The notes below the pieces were generated by a model. That model saw only the letters and a list, made by a program, of their open reading frames with translations. It did not search any database and was not told where the DNA came from. Below are positions 33,553 to 42,697 of a DNA stretch of 64,000 nucleotides, one piece after another (position 1 is the first letter of the stretch; each line of letters opens with the position of its first letter). The position numbers and the translations under genes were made by a program. Source of the DNA: JADJGC01 sp964617645 (GTDB lineage Bacteria; Zixibacteria; MSB-5A5; CAIYYT01); assembly GCA_964617645.1 (NCBI GenBank), contig CAZTYE010000009.1, positions 75,972 to 139,971 on the forward strand, read 5' to 3'.

Positions 33553-36210
33553 ATGAGAAGCAACATTCGGGCGCTCACGCTGAGGTTGATCATGACGCTG
33601 ACCGTCATGAGCGCGGCGCTGATTGCGGCTCCGCAAGAAGCGCAAGTGCCGCCGCCGGAGTACCAGGACTTGATTACGCACGACAAAGGCAACATTCGCA
33701 CGACAATTTCGAACTGGGGAACGATCGGCGGATTGAGCCACATCGGATTTCCTTCGGGCGAGTGGCCGCGCGGATCGGGACATAATTATCTTGCCGAAAT
33801 CAAGTACTGGATGGGAGCGTCGCTGGTGACGGGAGACACGTTGCTGGCAAATACCGAAGACGACTTCGCGCCGATACGCGACATCGCCACGGGACTTGAC
33901 TACCGCATCCGGCTCTCGACCGACAGCACGCGCTACGAGTATGATCCGAACGACACAACCGGCTTGGGCCAGGGTAATCCCGCTTATGGCTGGCGGTCGT
34001 ACGATCCGGCCACGGGCCAGTGGGTATACAATCAAGTCTGGGATCCGAAGTTGCAGCAGTATGTCGCCGCCGGGCCGTCGTCGCTGCAAGAAAGCATCTA
34101 TCGATTCAACGACGAAGGTCTCGGCGAATCATTGTTGGGCTTGGAGATGGTGCAAACCGTCTACCAGTGGAACTACAGCTACAATGAAGACTACATGTTT
34201 GTTGTTCTCGATATCACCAACAAGAGTGACAACGATTACACGGATTTTGCGTTTGGCTTGTACTGCGATTTCGACATCGGCGGCCCCGATGGCACCGGTG
34301 AAAACGGTCGCCTCGGCGACCTCGTCGCTTCCGATACGTCGTTGAATCTGGCGTGGACCTACGACGCCGACGGCTATGACCCGGGCTGGGGACCGTCGGT
34401 TACGACCGGTATCATGGGCACTCGCTATATCGAGACGCCCAACAATATCGGCATGACGGCGTTTCGCACCGGCGAGTGGGAGCAGATCGTAAATACCAAC
34501 GACCGGCAGAAGTACGAATACATTACCGCCCGCGTATTCGAAGAGACACTGCCGCCGACGGACCAGTACTACGTGCAGGCCACGTCCGGAATCGACTTGC
34601 CCAGCGGCAGTACTGTCCGAATCGGTTTTGCGCTGATTGCCGGACACGACGAAGATGATTTTCGCCAAAAGGCCAAGATTGCACAGACGGTTTATGCCAA
34701 CCGATTTGTTGGGCCGGCGCCGCCGAAACAGGCCGTGATTACCGCCCTGCCCGGCGCTACGCAAGCCCGGTTATCTTGGGATCGCACGGCGATCGAAAGC
34801 ATCGATCCCTTGCTTGGCGTTCAAGACTTCGCCGGATATAAGCTCTATCGTTCAAATGATCAGGGTCGCACCTGGGGCCGTTTGATGCGCAACCACGACG
34901 GCAGTCTGGGGCCGGATTATGTGCCGATCGCAACCTGGCGCATCGAAGATGTCGCTGAGCCGATCCCGCATACGTTCATTGACACGAATTTGGTGAACGG
35001 ATTTGAATACTGGTACTCGATCGTGGCTTTCGACAAAGGCGACACGGTAGCGGGTGTGGGCCCGTTACAGACGGCCTATGGCCAACCGGGTACCGATGAC
35101 AACGCAGTCCGCGTCATCCCCCGATCATTGCCCGCCGGCTATGTTCCGGTAGAGGAGACCATCGTGCATGATTTCACGGGCGCCGGCCAGATGTCCGATG
35201 GCGCTCTGAGCACCGTGCTGTATGATGAGTCGCAGTTCTCGGGGCAGGAGTATGAAATCGGTTTTACGGAGGACCCATACCAAACGACTTGGTTTGTTCT
35301 CAACCGCACAACTGGAGATACACTCGTCAAGGACTTGACCGACCAAAGCGGCGACGTCGCCCAGGCGCCGATCGTTGATGGCGTGCAATTACTGATTCAG
35401 AACGGAGAGCGCGAGCCGCGTCACTACCGACAGACCGCAATTGCCGTCGGGTCCGATACGACTTTGGTTCTCGGCAGGTCTTATGGACCGATGGGCTCGC
35501 TGTTCGGGTTTCCGATCGGCGGCGATGTCAACTTCCGCTCGACCTACGAGATTCGCTTCACGGCCAACGGATCAACCGGGTACTCATTTTATGATGACGT
35601 CACGCCCATCGAGTTGCCGTTTGAAGTTTGGAATACAACCTTCAACCAGCAAGTGATTGCGGAGATCTATCATCAGAATTCCGCCGAACCGGGCTGGGAT
35701 CCTCGGAATCGCGACTACATCTCTGTGGTGAACGTACCCTACGACGGGCAGGCGCATCCGGAAGCGTTTCCGTATCAACATGCGTGGTTCTTCCGGTTTG
35801 ACACTTCGAGTTACAACTACAACATCGGTGACGTGTTTGAGGTTGCCGGCGCGCCGGTCAATGGCGCGGGGGATCGGTTCGTTTATCAGGCGCCGCGCAT
35901 CGACAAGATTGCCGCGGGACGTGAACTCGATCGTATCCGGGTCGTGCCCAATCCGTACATCGCACGAGTTGGCTGGGAAATTCAAGCCGGAGAGCGGCGT
36001 TTGGAATTCGTAAATCTACCATTGACCGCAACGATTCGCATCTACACGCTCGCCGGCGATTTGGTACAATCTCTCGACCACTCCGGCTCCGGTACTTGCG
36101 TTTGGAACATGTTGACCGCAAACGGGCAGGGAATTGCCCCGGGGCTTTATTTCTATCATGTCGAATCAGAAGTTGGCGCCAAGGTCGGCAAGTTCGCGGT
36201 AATCAAGTAG
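33553..36210 (+). CDS. Large secreted protein with C-terminal FlgD-like / type IX sorting-like domain
   Basis: 885 residues from ATG 33553 (SD GGAGG at 33541-33545). Signal peptide MRSNIRALTLRLIMTLTVMS and AALIAA, a middle region with many Asp, Gly and aromatic residues, a fibronectin-like stretch near 405-510 (AVITALPGATQARLSWDR), and a C-terminal ~90-residue domain (RVVPNPYIARVGWEIQ, RIYTLAGDLVQSLDHSGSG, GLYFYHVESEVGAKVGKFAV) resembling FlgD-Ig or type IX secretion C-terminal signals. Likely exported to the cell surface. Function of the main body is unknown. It sits between the TonB receptor and the PorV-like gene, 26 bases after the first and 21 before the second. Confidence 0.82.
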   Translation: MRSNIRALTLRLIMTLTVMSAALIAAPQEAQVPPPEYQDLITHDKGNIRTTISNWGTIGGLSHIGFPSGEWPRGSGHNYLAEIKYWMGASLVTGDTLLANTEDDFAPIRDIATGLDYRIRLSTDSTRYEYDPNDTTGLGQGNPAYGWRSYDPATGQWVYNQVWDPKLQQYVAAGPSSLQESIYRFNDEGLGESLLGLEMVQTVYQWNYSYNEDYMFVVLDITNKSDNDYTDFAFGLYCDFDIGGPDGTGENGRLGDLVASDTSLNLAWTYDADGYDPGWGPSVTTGIMGTRYIETPNNIGMTAFRTGEWEQIVNTNDRQKYEYITARVFEETLPPTDQYYVQATSGIDLPSGSTVRIGFALIAGHDEDDFRQKAKIAQTVYANRFVGPAPPKQAVITALPGATQARLSWDRTAIESIDPLLGVQDFAGYKLYRSNDQGRTWGRLMRNHDGSLGPDYVPIATWRIEDVAEPIPHTFIDTNLVNGFEYWYSIVAFDKGDTVAGVGPLQTAYGQPGTDDNAVRVIPRSLPAGYVPVEETIVHDFTGAGQMSDGALSTVLYDESQFSGQEYEIGFTEDPYQTTWFVLNRTTGDTLVKDLTDQSGDVAQAPIVDGVQLLIQNGEREPRHYRQTAIAVGSDTTLVLGRSYGPMGSLFGFPIGGDVNFRSTYEIRFTANGSTGYSFYDDVTPIELPFEVWNTTFNQQVIAEIYHQNSAEPGWDPRNRDYISVVNVPYDGQAHPEAFPYQHAWFFRFDTSSYNYNIGDVFEVAGAPVNGAGDRFVYQAPRIDKIAAGRELDRIRVVPNPYIARVGWEIQAGERRLEFVNLPLTATIRIYTLAGDLVQSLDHSGSGTCVWNMLTANGQGIAPGLYFYHVESEVGAKVGKFAVIK

Positions 36211-36231
36211 TCGGCGGTGAAGGAGACGAAA

Positions 36232-37236
36232 ATGCGTAACGCAAAAACACTGACGATAGCGTTGTCCGTCCTCACGGCGGCGACTCTCTGTGCCGAGGAT
36301 TTCTCCAAAGTTGGAACCTCCGGCGCGCAGTTTCTCAAGATCGGCGTCGGCGCGCGCTACACGGCCATGGCCGAGGCGTCCGTCGCCAATGTCAGCGACG
36401 GCTACGCGCTGTTTTGGAATCCGGCGGGCATGGCGGGGCTACCGCAGTCTCATCTGGAGTTTACCAACATCAGCTACGTTGCCGGCGTTAACCTGAACTA
36501 CGCTTCTTTTACCCGGCCGCTGGCCATTGGAACGATTGGCGCGTCGGTGACGGCGTTGAGTTCGGGCGACATGGAGATCACGACGCCCGAGCAGCCGGAT
36601 GGCACGGGACGCATGTTTTCGACATCGTCCTATGCGATAACCCTGGGCTACGCGCGCCAGTGGACGGAGTTTTTCGCTTTTGGCTTGTCGGCCAAATATG
36701 TCACGGAACGAATATCGGAAGAGCGCGCCTCAGGCGTAGCATTTGACTTCGGAACGATGCTGACGCCCGGCTATCGCAATCTGCGGATCGGCATGAATAT
36801 CTCAAACCTGGGACCGGAACTGAAATTGAGCGGCCCGGAGTTGAATTTCAATTACAATCCGCAAGAAGGCAGCGACAATTACGACGAAGCCAAAGGCGTG
36901 CGTTCCATTGAATCCTACGACATGCCGCTGGTGTTCCGTATCGGCGCCGCTTACGATTGGCAGTATGGCCAGAACACGCGCGTGACCTTCGCCCTCGAGG
37001 CCCGCGATCCGGCGGACAACAACCAGCAAGCTTCGCTGGGGACCGAAGTTGCCTTCGCAGAGTTGTTTTTCCTGCGTGGTGGCTGGAAGTTCAACTATGA
37101 AGAAGAAGGCGGGACGATCGGCGGCGGTTGCGATCTCAAGGTTTGGGAAGGCACTAATCTGGCGATTAACTACGCCTTCGCGGACTTCGGCCGCCTCGAG
37201 ACGGTGCATCGCTTCTCGCTGGGGTTGCGGTTTTGA
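36232..37236 (+). CDS. PorV/PorQ-family outer-membrane protein
   Basis: 334 residues from ATG 36232 (SD AAGGAG at 36219-36224; the in-frame GTG at 36217 precedes the SD and is rejected). Signal peptide, then FLKIGVGARYTAMAEASVAN and GYALFWNPAGMAGL, the FadL/PorV-type opening, and a beta-barrel ending in Phe (SLGLRF). In Bacteroidetes PorV helps release type IX secretion substrates. Here it directly follows a protein with a sorting-like C-terminal domain, which supports a similar partnership. A strong terminator follows. Confidence 0.88.
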   Translation: MRNAKTLTIALSVLTAATLCAEDFSKVGTSGAQFLKIGVGARYTAMAEASVANVSDGYALFWNPAGMAGLPQSHLEFTNISYVAGVNLNYASFTRPLAIGTIGASVTALSSGDMEITTPEQPDGTGRMFSTSSYAITLGYARQWTEFFAFGLSAKYVTERISEERASGVAFDFGTMLTPGYRNLRIGMNISNLGPELKLSGPELNFNYNPQEGSDNYDEAKGVRSIESYDMPLVFRIGAAYDWQYGQNTRVTFALEARDPADNNQQASLGTEVAFAELFFLRGGWKFNYEEEGGTIGGGCDLKVWEGTNLAINYAFADFGRLETVHRFSLGLRF

Positions 37237-37265
37237 TTTCTGATTGAAGACAGTTTGCGAATTCG

Positions 37266-37298
37266 GAGTCGGGAGCTCAGCGCTCCCGACTCTCTTTT
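37266..37298 (+). terminator. Rho-independent terminator of the TonB/PorV operon
   Basis: 10-bp perfect stem GAGTCGGGAG (37266-37275) / CTCCCGACTC (37283-37292), 7-base loop, tail TCTTTT, 29 bases after the PorV-like stop. Confidence 0.9.
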
Positions 37299-37305
37299 GC
37301 GATGG

Positions 37306-38649
37306 CTATGATTCGGCGAAATCAATACCCAGCGCGCGCAGTTTGCGATAAAGGTAGCTGCGATCTAACCCCAAAATCTCGGCGGCTTTGCTCATGTTAC
37401 CGCTTGAATCTTTCAGAACGCGCTGAATATACTCCGCCTCGAATTGCGCAACGGCGTCCTTCAACTCAAGCGGCGCGGCTGCCGCGGGGGTAGACGACAG
37501 CAGCCGCTCCAGCCCTTCTACAGATAGCTCTTCGCCGCGCTGAGAGATCAACAGATGCTCGATTATGTTGCGCAACTCGCGTACGTTTCCCGGAAAGTCG
37601 TATTGCTTCAGCGCCGCCAGCAACTCACGGCTCATGATTGCCGGCGTACGTCCCATGCGCGCACAAAGCCGCCGAGCGTGGTGCGCGGCGATGAGTTCAA
37701 TATCTTCGCGCATTTGCCGCAACGCGGGTAGTTCGATCGCGAAGACATTGATGCGAAAAAGCAGGTCCTTGCGAAACTTGCCGGTCTTGATGCGATCACT
37801 GAGATTGCGATTGGTGGCGCAGATCAAGCGGAAGTCAACATCGATACCGTTGTCACCGCCGACGCGTTCAATGCGAAAGTCCTCCAACACCCGCAGAATC
37901 TTGGCCTGAAGATGCGGCGGCATTTCGGCGATTTCGTCAAGGAACAGGGTGCCACCGGCGGCCTGTTCGATCTTTCCGATACGGCGCTGCGTCGCGCCGG
38001 TGAACGCGCCCTTCTCATGACCAAACATCTCCGACTCGAGCAGCTCTTCAGGAATCGCCGCCGTGTTCACGGCGATCAGCGGCTGCCGGCGCCGTTGACT
38101 CCGGAGGTGGATCAAGTGGGCGACAACTTCCTTGCCGGTGCCCGACTCTCCGAGAATCAAAACCGCGCTGTCGGACGCGGCAACGTCTTCGATCATCCGC
38201 CGAACGAGCTGAATTGGTTTCGACTCGCCGATCAATTGATAGCGATCATGATCAGAATCGATCTGGGCGTCGACACGTCGATGGAGCTTACGCAACTGTA
38301 GCGCATTGCGAATTGTCAGTTCGACTTTTTCGGGCCCGACCGGCTTTTCGAGAAAATCATAGGCGCCGGCCTTTACCGCAGCGACGGCATCCGAAATCGA
38401 ACCGGCGCCGGAAATCATGATCGCAATCTGTTCGGGAAAACGACTGCGAGAATCCTTCAGAATATCCAGACCCGAGCCATCAGGCAACATCAGGTCGATA
38501 AGCGCCACGGAGACCGACGCGTTATTGATGCGCTTGCCCTCGGCAATGTCGGCAGCGGTAATGACCTCAAAATCCGAATCGCGCAGGTACGAGGATAGCG
38601 TCGTACGGATTCGTTCGTCGTCGTCAATGAGCAGAAGTCGCGTCTTCAT
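37306..38649 (-). CDS. NtrC-family sigma-54-dependent response regulator
   Basis: 447 residues with canonical layout: receiver (LLLIDDDERI, acceptor in LIDLMLPDGSG, MISGAGS switch, LEKPV lysine), AAA+ domain with Walker A GESGTGKE, intact GAFTGA (GHEKGAFTGATQ), Walker B LFLDEIAEMP and arginine-finger FRKDLLFRI, and a Fis-type HTH (MSKAAEILGLDRSYLYRKLR). It should activate sigma-54 promoters when phosphorylated by the adjacent NtrY-like kinase, with which it shares ATGA. Target genes are not identifiable here; I found no clear -24/-12 promoter in the window. Confidence 0.94.
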   Translation of the reverse strand: MKTRLLLIDDDERIRTTLSSYLRDSDFEVITAADIAEGKRINNASVSVALIDLMLPDGSGLDILKDSRSRFPEQIAIMISGAGSISDAVAAVKAGAYDFLEKPVGPEKVELTIRNALQLRKLHRRVDAQIDSDHDRYQLIGESKPIQLVRRMIEDVAASDSAVLILGESGTGKEVVAHLIHLRSQRRRQPLIAVNTAAIPEELLESEMFGHEKGAFTGATQRRIGKIEQAAGGTLFLDEIAEMPPHLQAKILRVLEDFRIERVGGDNGIDVDFRLICATNRNLSDRIKTGKFRKDLLFRINVFAIELPALRQMREDIELIAAHHARRLCARMGRTPAIMSRELLAALKQYDFPGNVRELRNIIEHLLISQRGEELSVEGLERLLSSTPAAAAPLELKDAVAQFEAEYIQRVLKDSSGNMSKAAEILGLDRSYLYRKLRALGIDFAES

Positions 38650-40370
38650 TTGCCGTCCCGCAGCGGAAGATAGAAGCTAAACGCGGTTCCGCGAGGAATA
38701 TTGGCTCTAAATTCGATATCGCCCCCGTGATCGACGATGATCCGGCGGCAGATTGCCAAGCCCAGGCCGCTACCGGTCGCCTTGGTGGTGAATAGCGGCA
38801 TAAACGGATCATCGCCACGCGCCGCGTCGATGCCGCTGCCGTCGTCAACGACTTCGACGCGGAGAAATTGCCCGGCGATTTCAAGTCGTACTTGAACGAT
38901 CGAGGCCTGTGCTTCGAATGCGTTATTGATCAAGTTGACGAGAACTTGGTGAATCTGATTGGGGTCTGCCTGGACTTCAGCAACCACACCACCGCAGTCA
39001 AGATGCAGCTTTCCGGCGCTAATGGCGTTTGCGTAAGTGGCACGAATACTCTCGACAATAGTAGCCGTTGTTAGCGTCTGTTTGCGCGGTTCGGGAAGAC
39101 GCGCGAATTCGGCAAACGCCGTGAGCAGTTGCTTCATGCGGCCAATTTCGGTTTGGATGTTTTGCACGGCTGAACGCGCCGCTGATTCGTTCAGATCTCC
39201 GGCATCGATTCGCCGCTGCAACTGCGCGACGGTGGTAACCAGCGGCATCAGGTAGTTGCGCAGTTCGTGCGCGGTCTGACGCGCGAACATCTGCCAAGCG
39301 GCGATTTGTTCGCTGCGCCGAAGACGACGATCCGATTCCGCCAGATCGTCAGCGAGGCGATTAATCGCCGCAGTCAGATCGCCGATCTCATCCTCGGCAA
39401 AATAGTCGACTCGTTGTGGTGCGGCGCCGGCGGCAATTCGCTTGGCGGCCTGCGCGGTTTCGGCGATTGGGCGCGTCAGCGAGCGCTGCATGAAGTAGCC
39501 GATGAGTATCGCCGGGATCAGAGCGGCCAGCGCCACCAACGCCAGCGCCCGCAGCAATCGTGCTCGATTGGCGCCTTCGAGCGATTGATCGAAGATCAGC
39601 AATATCTGACCAATGTCGCCGCCCGCAACACCGTAGAGCGGCGTTGAGCGAACGAAGTACTCGTGGTCATTAAGGCGCGCCTTCCAAACGGCAGCTCCGG
39701 CCCGCGCAGCGGCAATATTGCCGAGCGAGCCTTGGAGCAGAGTATCGTGAACCACCGTTGCCAGCACCTGATCCCCGCGCACGACGATAATCGCGCCCAG
39801 ATCGTAAGCCGTCAACGGGAAGCCGTTCAGGACGAGATCGAGTGGCCGCCCCAGCAGCACCTGCGCGACGTTTTGCTCACGGTAGTGTATCGGCATGGCG
39901 GCGATTAGCACAGGAGCTTCGCGAGCCGTCACGGTCGAATAGAATCCGCTCATTGCGGTGTTTCGGTCCTGGAGAAGTGACTTCAGAGTGATTCTTTCCG
40001 CCTGAGGAGCGGCCGCACTGGCAACCACCAATTGCGAATCGGTTTCGGCAACGCTGATAATGCCGAACTCAAATTCGTTGCGTCCGATGTGCGACCTGAG
40101 AATTTGATCGAGTTCGTGTCGACGTCGCGAAAAATCGATCACACCGACCAGAAAGTCGGTATCGGTCATCATGAACTCGGCGGTATTGGCCAGCGCTGCG
40201 AGCCGATCCTCAAGGTATAATCGCAACGCCGCCGTCGCTGATTCGCTGCGGCGCAATGAAAATCGCTCGGCGGAACTCTCGACGTACAGATAGAAGAGCA
40301 GCGTCATCATGATCACCGGCAGCGCCGCGACCAATACGAAGGTCCAAATGATTTTGCCGCCGAGCTTCAT
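38646..40370 (-). CDS. NtrY-like membrane sensor histidine kinase
   Basis: 574 residues: TM1 about 8-28 (IIWTFVLVAALPVIMMTLLF), an extracytoplasmic domain of about 210 residues, TM2 about 275-300 (ALALVALAALIPAILIGYF), HAMP, HisKA with FARQTAHELRNYLMPL (the NtrY-type pattern with AWQ just before), HATPase with NLINNAFEA, DDGSGI and GSGLGLAICR. It is coupled by ATGA at both ends: to the periplasmic protein gene before it and to the NtrC-like gene after it, making a three-gene sensor unit. Confidence 0.92.
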   Translation of the reverse strand: MKLGGKIIWTFVLVAALPVIMMTLLFYLYVESSAERFSLRRSESATAALRLYLEDRLAALANTAEFMMTDTDFLVGVIDFSRRRHELDQILRSHIGRNEFEFGIISVAETDSQLVVASAAAPQAERITLKSLLQDRNTAMSGFYSTVTAREAPVLIAAMPIHYREQNVAQVLLGRPLDLVLNGFPLTAYDLGAIIVVRGDQVLATVVHDTLLQGSLGNIAAARAGAAVWKARLNDHEYFVRSTPLYGVAGGDIGQILLIFDQSLEGANRARLLRALALVALAALIPAILIGYFMQRSLTRPIAETAQAAKRIAAGAAPQRVDYFAEDEIGDLTAAINRLADDLAESDRRLRRSEQIAAWQMFARQTAHELRNYLMPLVTTVAQLQRRIDAGDLNESAARSAVQNIQTEIGRMKQLLTAFAEFARLPEPRKQTLTTATIVESIRATYANAISAGKLHLDCGGVVAEVQADPNQIHQVLVNLINNAFEAQASIVQVRLEIAGQFLRVEVVDDGSGIDAARGDDPFMPLFTTKATGSGLGLAICRRIIVDHGGDIEFRANIPRGTAFSFYLPLRDGK

Positions 40371-41551
40371 TCTTTAATTCGATAGAGACTGGTGAGCGAA
40401 ATGGAGCTGTCGCGTCGTTGCAAGCAGCGCGTGTTGGCGCCGAGTTTCATCATCAGCTTGGTTCTTCCGAGCGGAATCAGCCGGCAAGAATAGGCAACTT
40501 CGCGCAGCAAGAGCATGAGTGATTCATCGGATTCCGGACGCGCAAGCCGTTCGAAATCAAATTCGAGTTCCGGCATCAGTGTCGTCATCCCGCTGGCCAT
40601 GAGAACTTTGATCATGTGCTCGCGTGTACGATTGAAGCTTGTATCGCCTTCATCGAGCACATAGGGCATCAACAACAAGTCGCGTTTCGGCTCGGCGCTA
40701 CAATCGGACTTCGTGCCTGCCAGCCGGTCAATCCGAGACATCAGGCGATCGAGAATTCGCGGACACACCGCTTGATAGGCGAAGTCCCATTTTGTCGGCA
40801 AATCCGTTTTCTTCATCGCCGAAAAAAGTTGAACGGCCTTTGCCGAATCTCGGGGATGTCCGAACTTTCGCGCCCGGCCGATGTACGCGGCCGATAACGG
40901 CACGCGCGTCGAATCCGAGAATTCACCCTTGAGCGCATAGTTGACCGCGGCGGCCGCCAGTTCGTCGACTTTCAGCTTGGCAACGACGTACCACTCGACC
41001 GTCAACGGCGTTTTGAGATCCGACCAAGTTGAGTCGTCGATTTCCGTTTCCGGCATGATCAGCGCATCGATCTTACCCAATAGCCAGTCAACTCTTATGT
41101 CTTGAGCGCTATCGTAGCGGCGATACTCGATGTCAATGCCCAGATCAACATTCTCTCTCGGCCAGAGAGAATCCAAGGGGATCAGGCGTGGCAATCCGAC
41201 GATGAATCTTGGCGCGATTTTCGTCCCGTCAAGAACTGCGGTCAGCGAGAAATCCGACTTCTCCGTAAAGCGCCGGAGGATAGAGTCGGGTACCGGCATT
41301 GTTGCGACGAGCTCATAAAGCGCATCGGTAACCTGAAGCTCGTATCGGCTGCCGTCGCGCCAAGTAGCAACGATATCGAACTCCGGAGTCAGCCGCAACC
41401 CCTCCGGCTGACGCACCCATAAGCGATTTCCGGCCAGCGACTCCAATGTAACCGACGACCGGACGGTCGAGTTCGGCGTCTGGGAAAGCAATTGCGTGAA
41501 ACCGCTCGCGCAGGCAAAGATCACTGTCAATAATCGCACGAATCGTTGCAT
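40367..41551 (-). CDS. Exported protein, possibly a degenerate extracellular solute-binding protein (family 5-like)
   Basis: 394 residues with signal peptide (RFVRLLTVIFACASGFTQLL, cleavage near LLSQ). I do not recognise it firmly. Segments such as FDIVATWRDGSRYELQVTDA, DWLLGKIDALIMPETEID and VEWYVVAKLKVDELAAAAVN resemble peptide-binding (SBP_bac_5) proteins in order and spacing, but the protein is shorter than the usual ~520 residues and lacks clear family motifs. Only one ABC-type feature is present and no transporter genes adjoin. It is first in an operon with an NtrY-like kinase and NtrC-like regulator (ATGA overlap), suggesting a periplasmic sensing partner. Own promoter at 41573-41602; SD GAGGGAAG. 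Confidence 0.6.
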   Translation of the reverse strand: MQRFVRLLTVIFACASGFTQLLSQTPNSTVRSSVTLESLAGNRLWVRQPEGLRLTPEFDIVATWRDGSRYELQVTDALYELVATMPVPDSILRRFTEKSDFSLTAVLDGTKIAPRFIVGLPRLIPLDSLWPRENVDLGIDIEYRRYDSAQDIRVDWLLGKIDALIMPETEIDDSTWSDLKTPLTVEWYVVAKLKVDELAAAAVNYALKGEFSDSTRVPLSAAYIGRARKFGHPRDSAKAVQLFSAMKKTDLPTKWDFAYQAVCPRILDRLMSRIDRLAGTKSDCSAEPKRDLLLMPYVLDEGDTSFNRTREHMIKVLMASGMTTLMPELEFDFERLARPESDESLMLLLREVAYSCRLIPLGRTKLMMKLGANTRCLQRRDSSISLTSLYRIKE

Positions 41552-41572
41552 CTTCCCTCGAATTATCGATCA

Positions 41573-41602
41573 ATTATACACCTTCGGCGCACACGCTGCG
41601 AA
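41573..41602 (-). promoter_or_regulatory. Promoter of the periplasmic protein / NtrY-NtrC operon
   Basis: On the minus strand: TTCGCA (41602-41597), 18-base spacer, TATAAT (41578-41573). Predicted +1 near 41566, leader about 15 bases that still contains the SD. Confidence 0.55.
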
Positions 41603-41645
41603 CGATTTCTCGGCCTCCCTCAAACGGCGACGATCGCGAAAGCGA

Positions 41646-41674
41646 TTGAAAAATCGGCCGCATTCGGCTATAAT
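41646..41674 (+). promoter_or_regulatory. Strong promoter of obg
   Basis: TTGAAA (41646-41651), 17-base spacer, TATAAT (41669-41674). Predicted +1 at 41681, only about 6 bases before the obg ATG, which has no SD. Confidence 0.7.
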
Positions 41675-41686
41675 CTGCATCCCGAT

Positions 41687-42697
41687 ATGCAGCGATTTGT
41701 CGATTTGTGCGAGATCTATGTGCGCGCCGGTCACGGCGGCCCCGGGCGAATCAGCTTTCGAACGGAGAAATACATTCCGAAGGGCGGGCCTGACGGCGGC
41801 GACGGCGGCAAAGGTGGCGATGTCGTCTTTCTGGTTGACGCCAACCTCAATACATTGAGGGACTTTACATATCGAGTCAAGTACCGGGCGGAAGACGGCA
41901 ATCCCGGCGAGGCCGGGTTACGCAGCGGCGAATCCGGAACGGATCTGATCATCAGAATACCGCCGGGTACGTTGATCAAAAACCGAGACACCGGTGAACT
42001 CATTGCCGACCTGGCGACCGACGGCGAGCGATTTGTGGTCTGTAAAGGCGGAAAGGGCGGACGGGGCAACAACCATTTCAAATCGCCAACCAATCAAACG
42101 CCGCGCCGTGCCGATTCCGGCTTGCCCGGAGACGAGCTCAACCTGATTCTCGAACTAAAACTGGTGGCGGATGTCGGCCTGGTCGGCTATCCCAACGCCG
42201 GGAAGTCGACATTTCTTGCGGCGGTGTCGGATGCCAAACCAAAGATCGCTTCGTACCCCTTTACGACTTTGGCGCCGAATCTGGGTGTGGTTCGTTCTGC
42301 GGATTTCCGGACTTTCACCGTGGCGGATATTCCGGGCATTATTGAAGGCGCAAGTCTGGGTAAAGGTCTCGGAATTCAGTTCCTGCGCCACATTCAGCGT
42401 GTTCGCGTCCTGTGCTTTATTCTCGATGCCAGTGATCCCGACTATCAGCGACACTTTGCGTCGCTCAAGGAAGAACTCGGTGCCTTCGATCCGTCGCTGC
42501 TCGAGCGGTCGGAGTTAGTATTACTCAATAAGCTCGACGCGCTCGATGCCGATCGCCACTTGGAGATCGCGTCACTGCTCAACGAAGACACGCTCGAGAT
42601 ATCCGCAAAAGAGCGAGTTAACATCGATCAGGCGATTTCCCGATTGTGGGATAAGCTTAGAGAGTTTCGCGAGGAGAGCGATGTCGCAGCTCGATGA
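41687..42697 (+). CDS. obg: Obg/CgtA GTPase
   Basis: Essential GTPase of 50S ribosome assembly and stress response. From ATG 41687 the 336 residues give a full Obg: glycine-rich N-domain (GGPDGGDGGKGGDVVF, GKGGRGNNHFKSPTNQTPR), then the G domain with P-loop GYPNAGKST, switch PFTTLAPNLGVV, DIPGIIEGAS and NKLD. An in-frame start at 41546 would add 47 residues without homology and lies upstream of the promoter, so I reject it. The C-terminal variable domain of some Obg proteins is absent. The first gene of a long plus-strand run; overlaps dprA by 17 bases. Confidence 0.95.
   Translation: MQRFVDLCEIYVRAGHGGPGRISFRTEKYIPKGGPDGGDGGKGGDVVFLVDANLNTLRDFTYRVKYRAEDGNPGEAGLRSGESGTDLIIRIPPGTLIKNRDTGELIADLATDGERFVVCKGGKGGRGNNHFKSPTNQTPRRADSGLPGDELNLILELKLVADVGLVGYPNAGKSTFLAAVSDAKPKIASYPFTTLAPNLGVVRSADFRTFTVADIPGIIEGASLGKGLGIQFLRHIQRVRVLCFILDASDPDYQRHFASLKEELGAFDPSLLERSELVLLNKLDALDADRHLEIASLLNEDTLEISAKERVNIDQAISRLWDKLREFREESDVAAR

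Noticed and set aside
41546..41686. N-terminal extension of Obg from an in-frame ATG at 41546
   Set aside because: It would require a start upstream of the clear TTGAAA-17-TATAAT promoter and encodes no Obg-like sequence.
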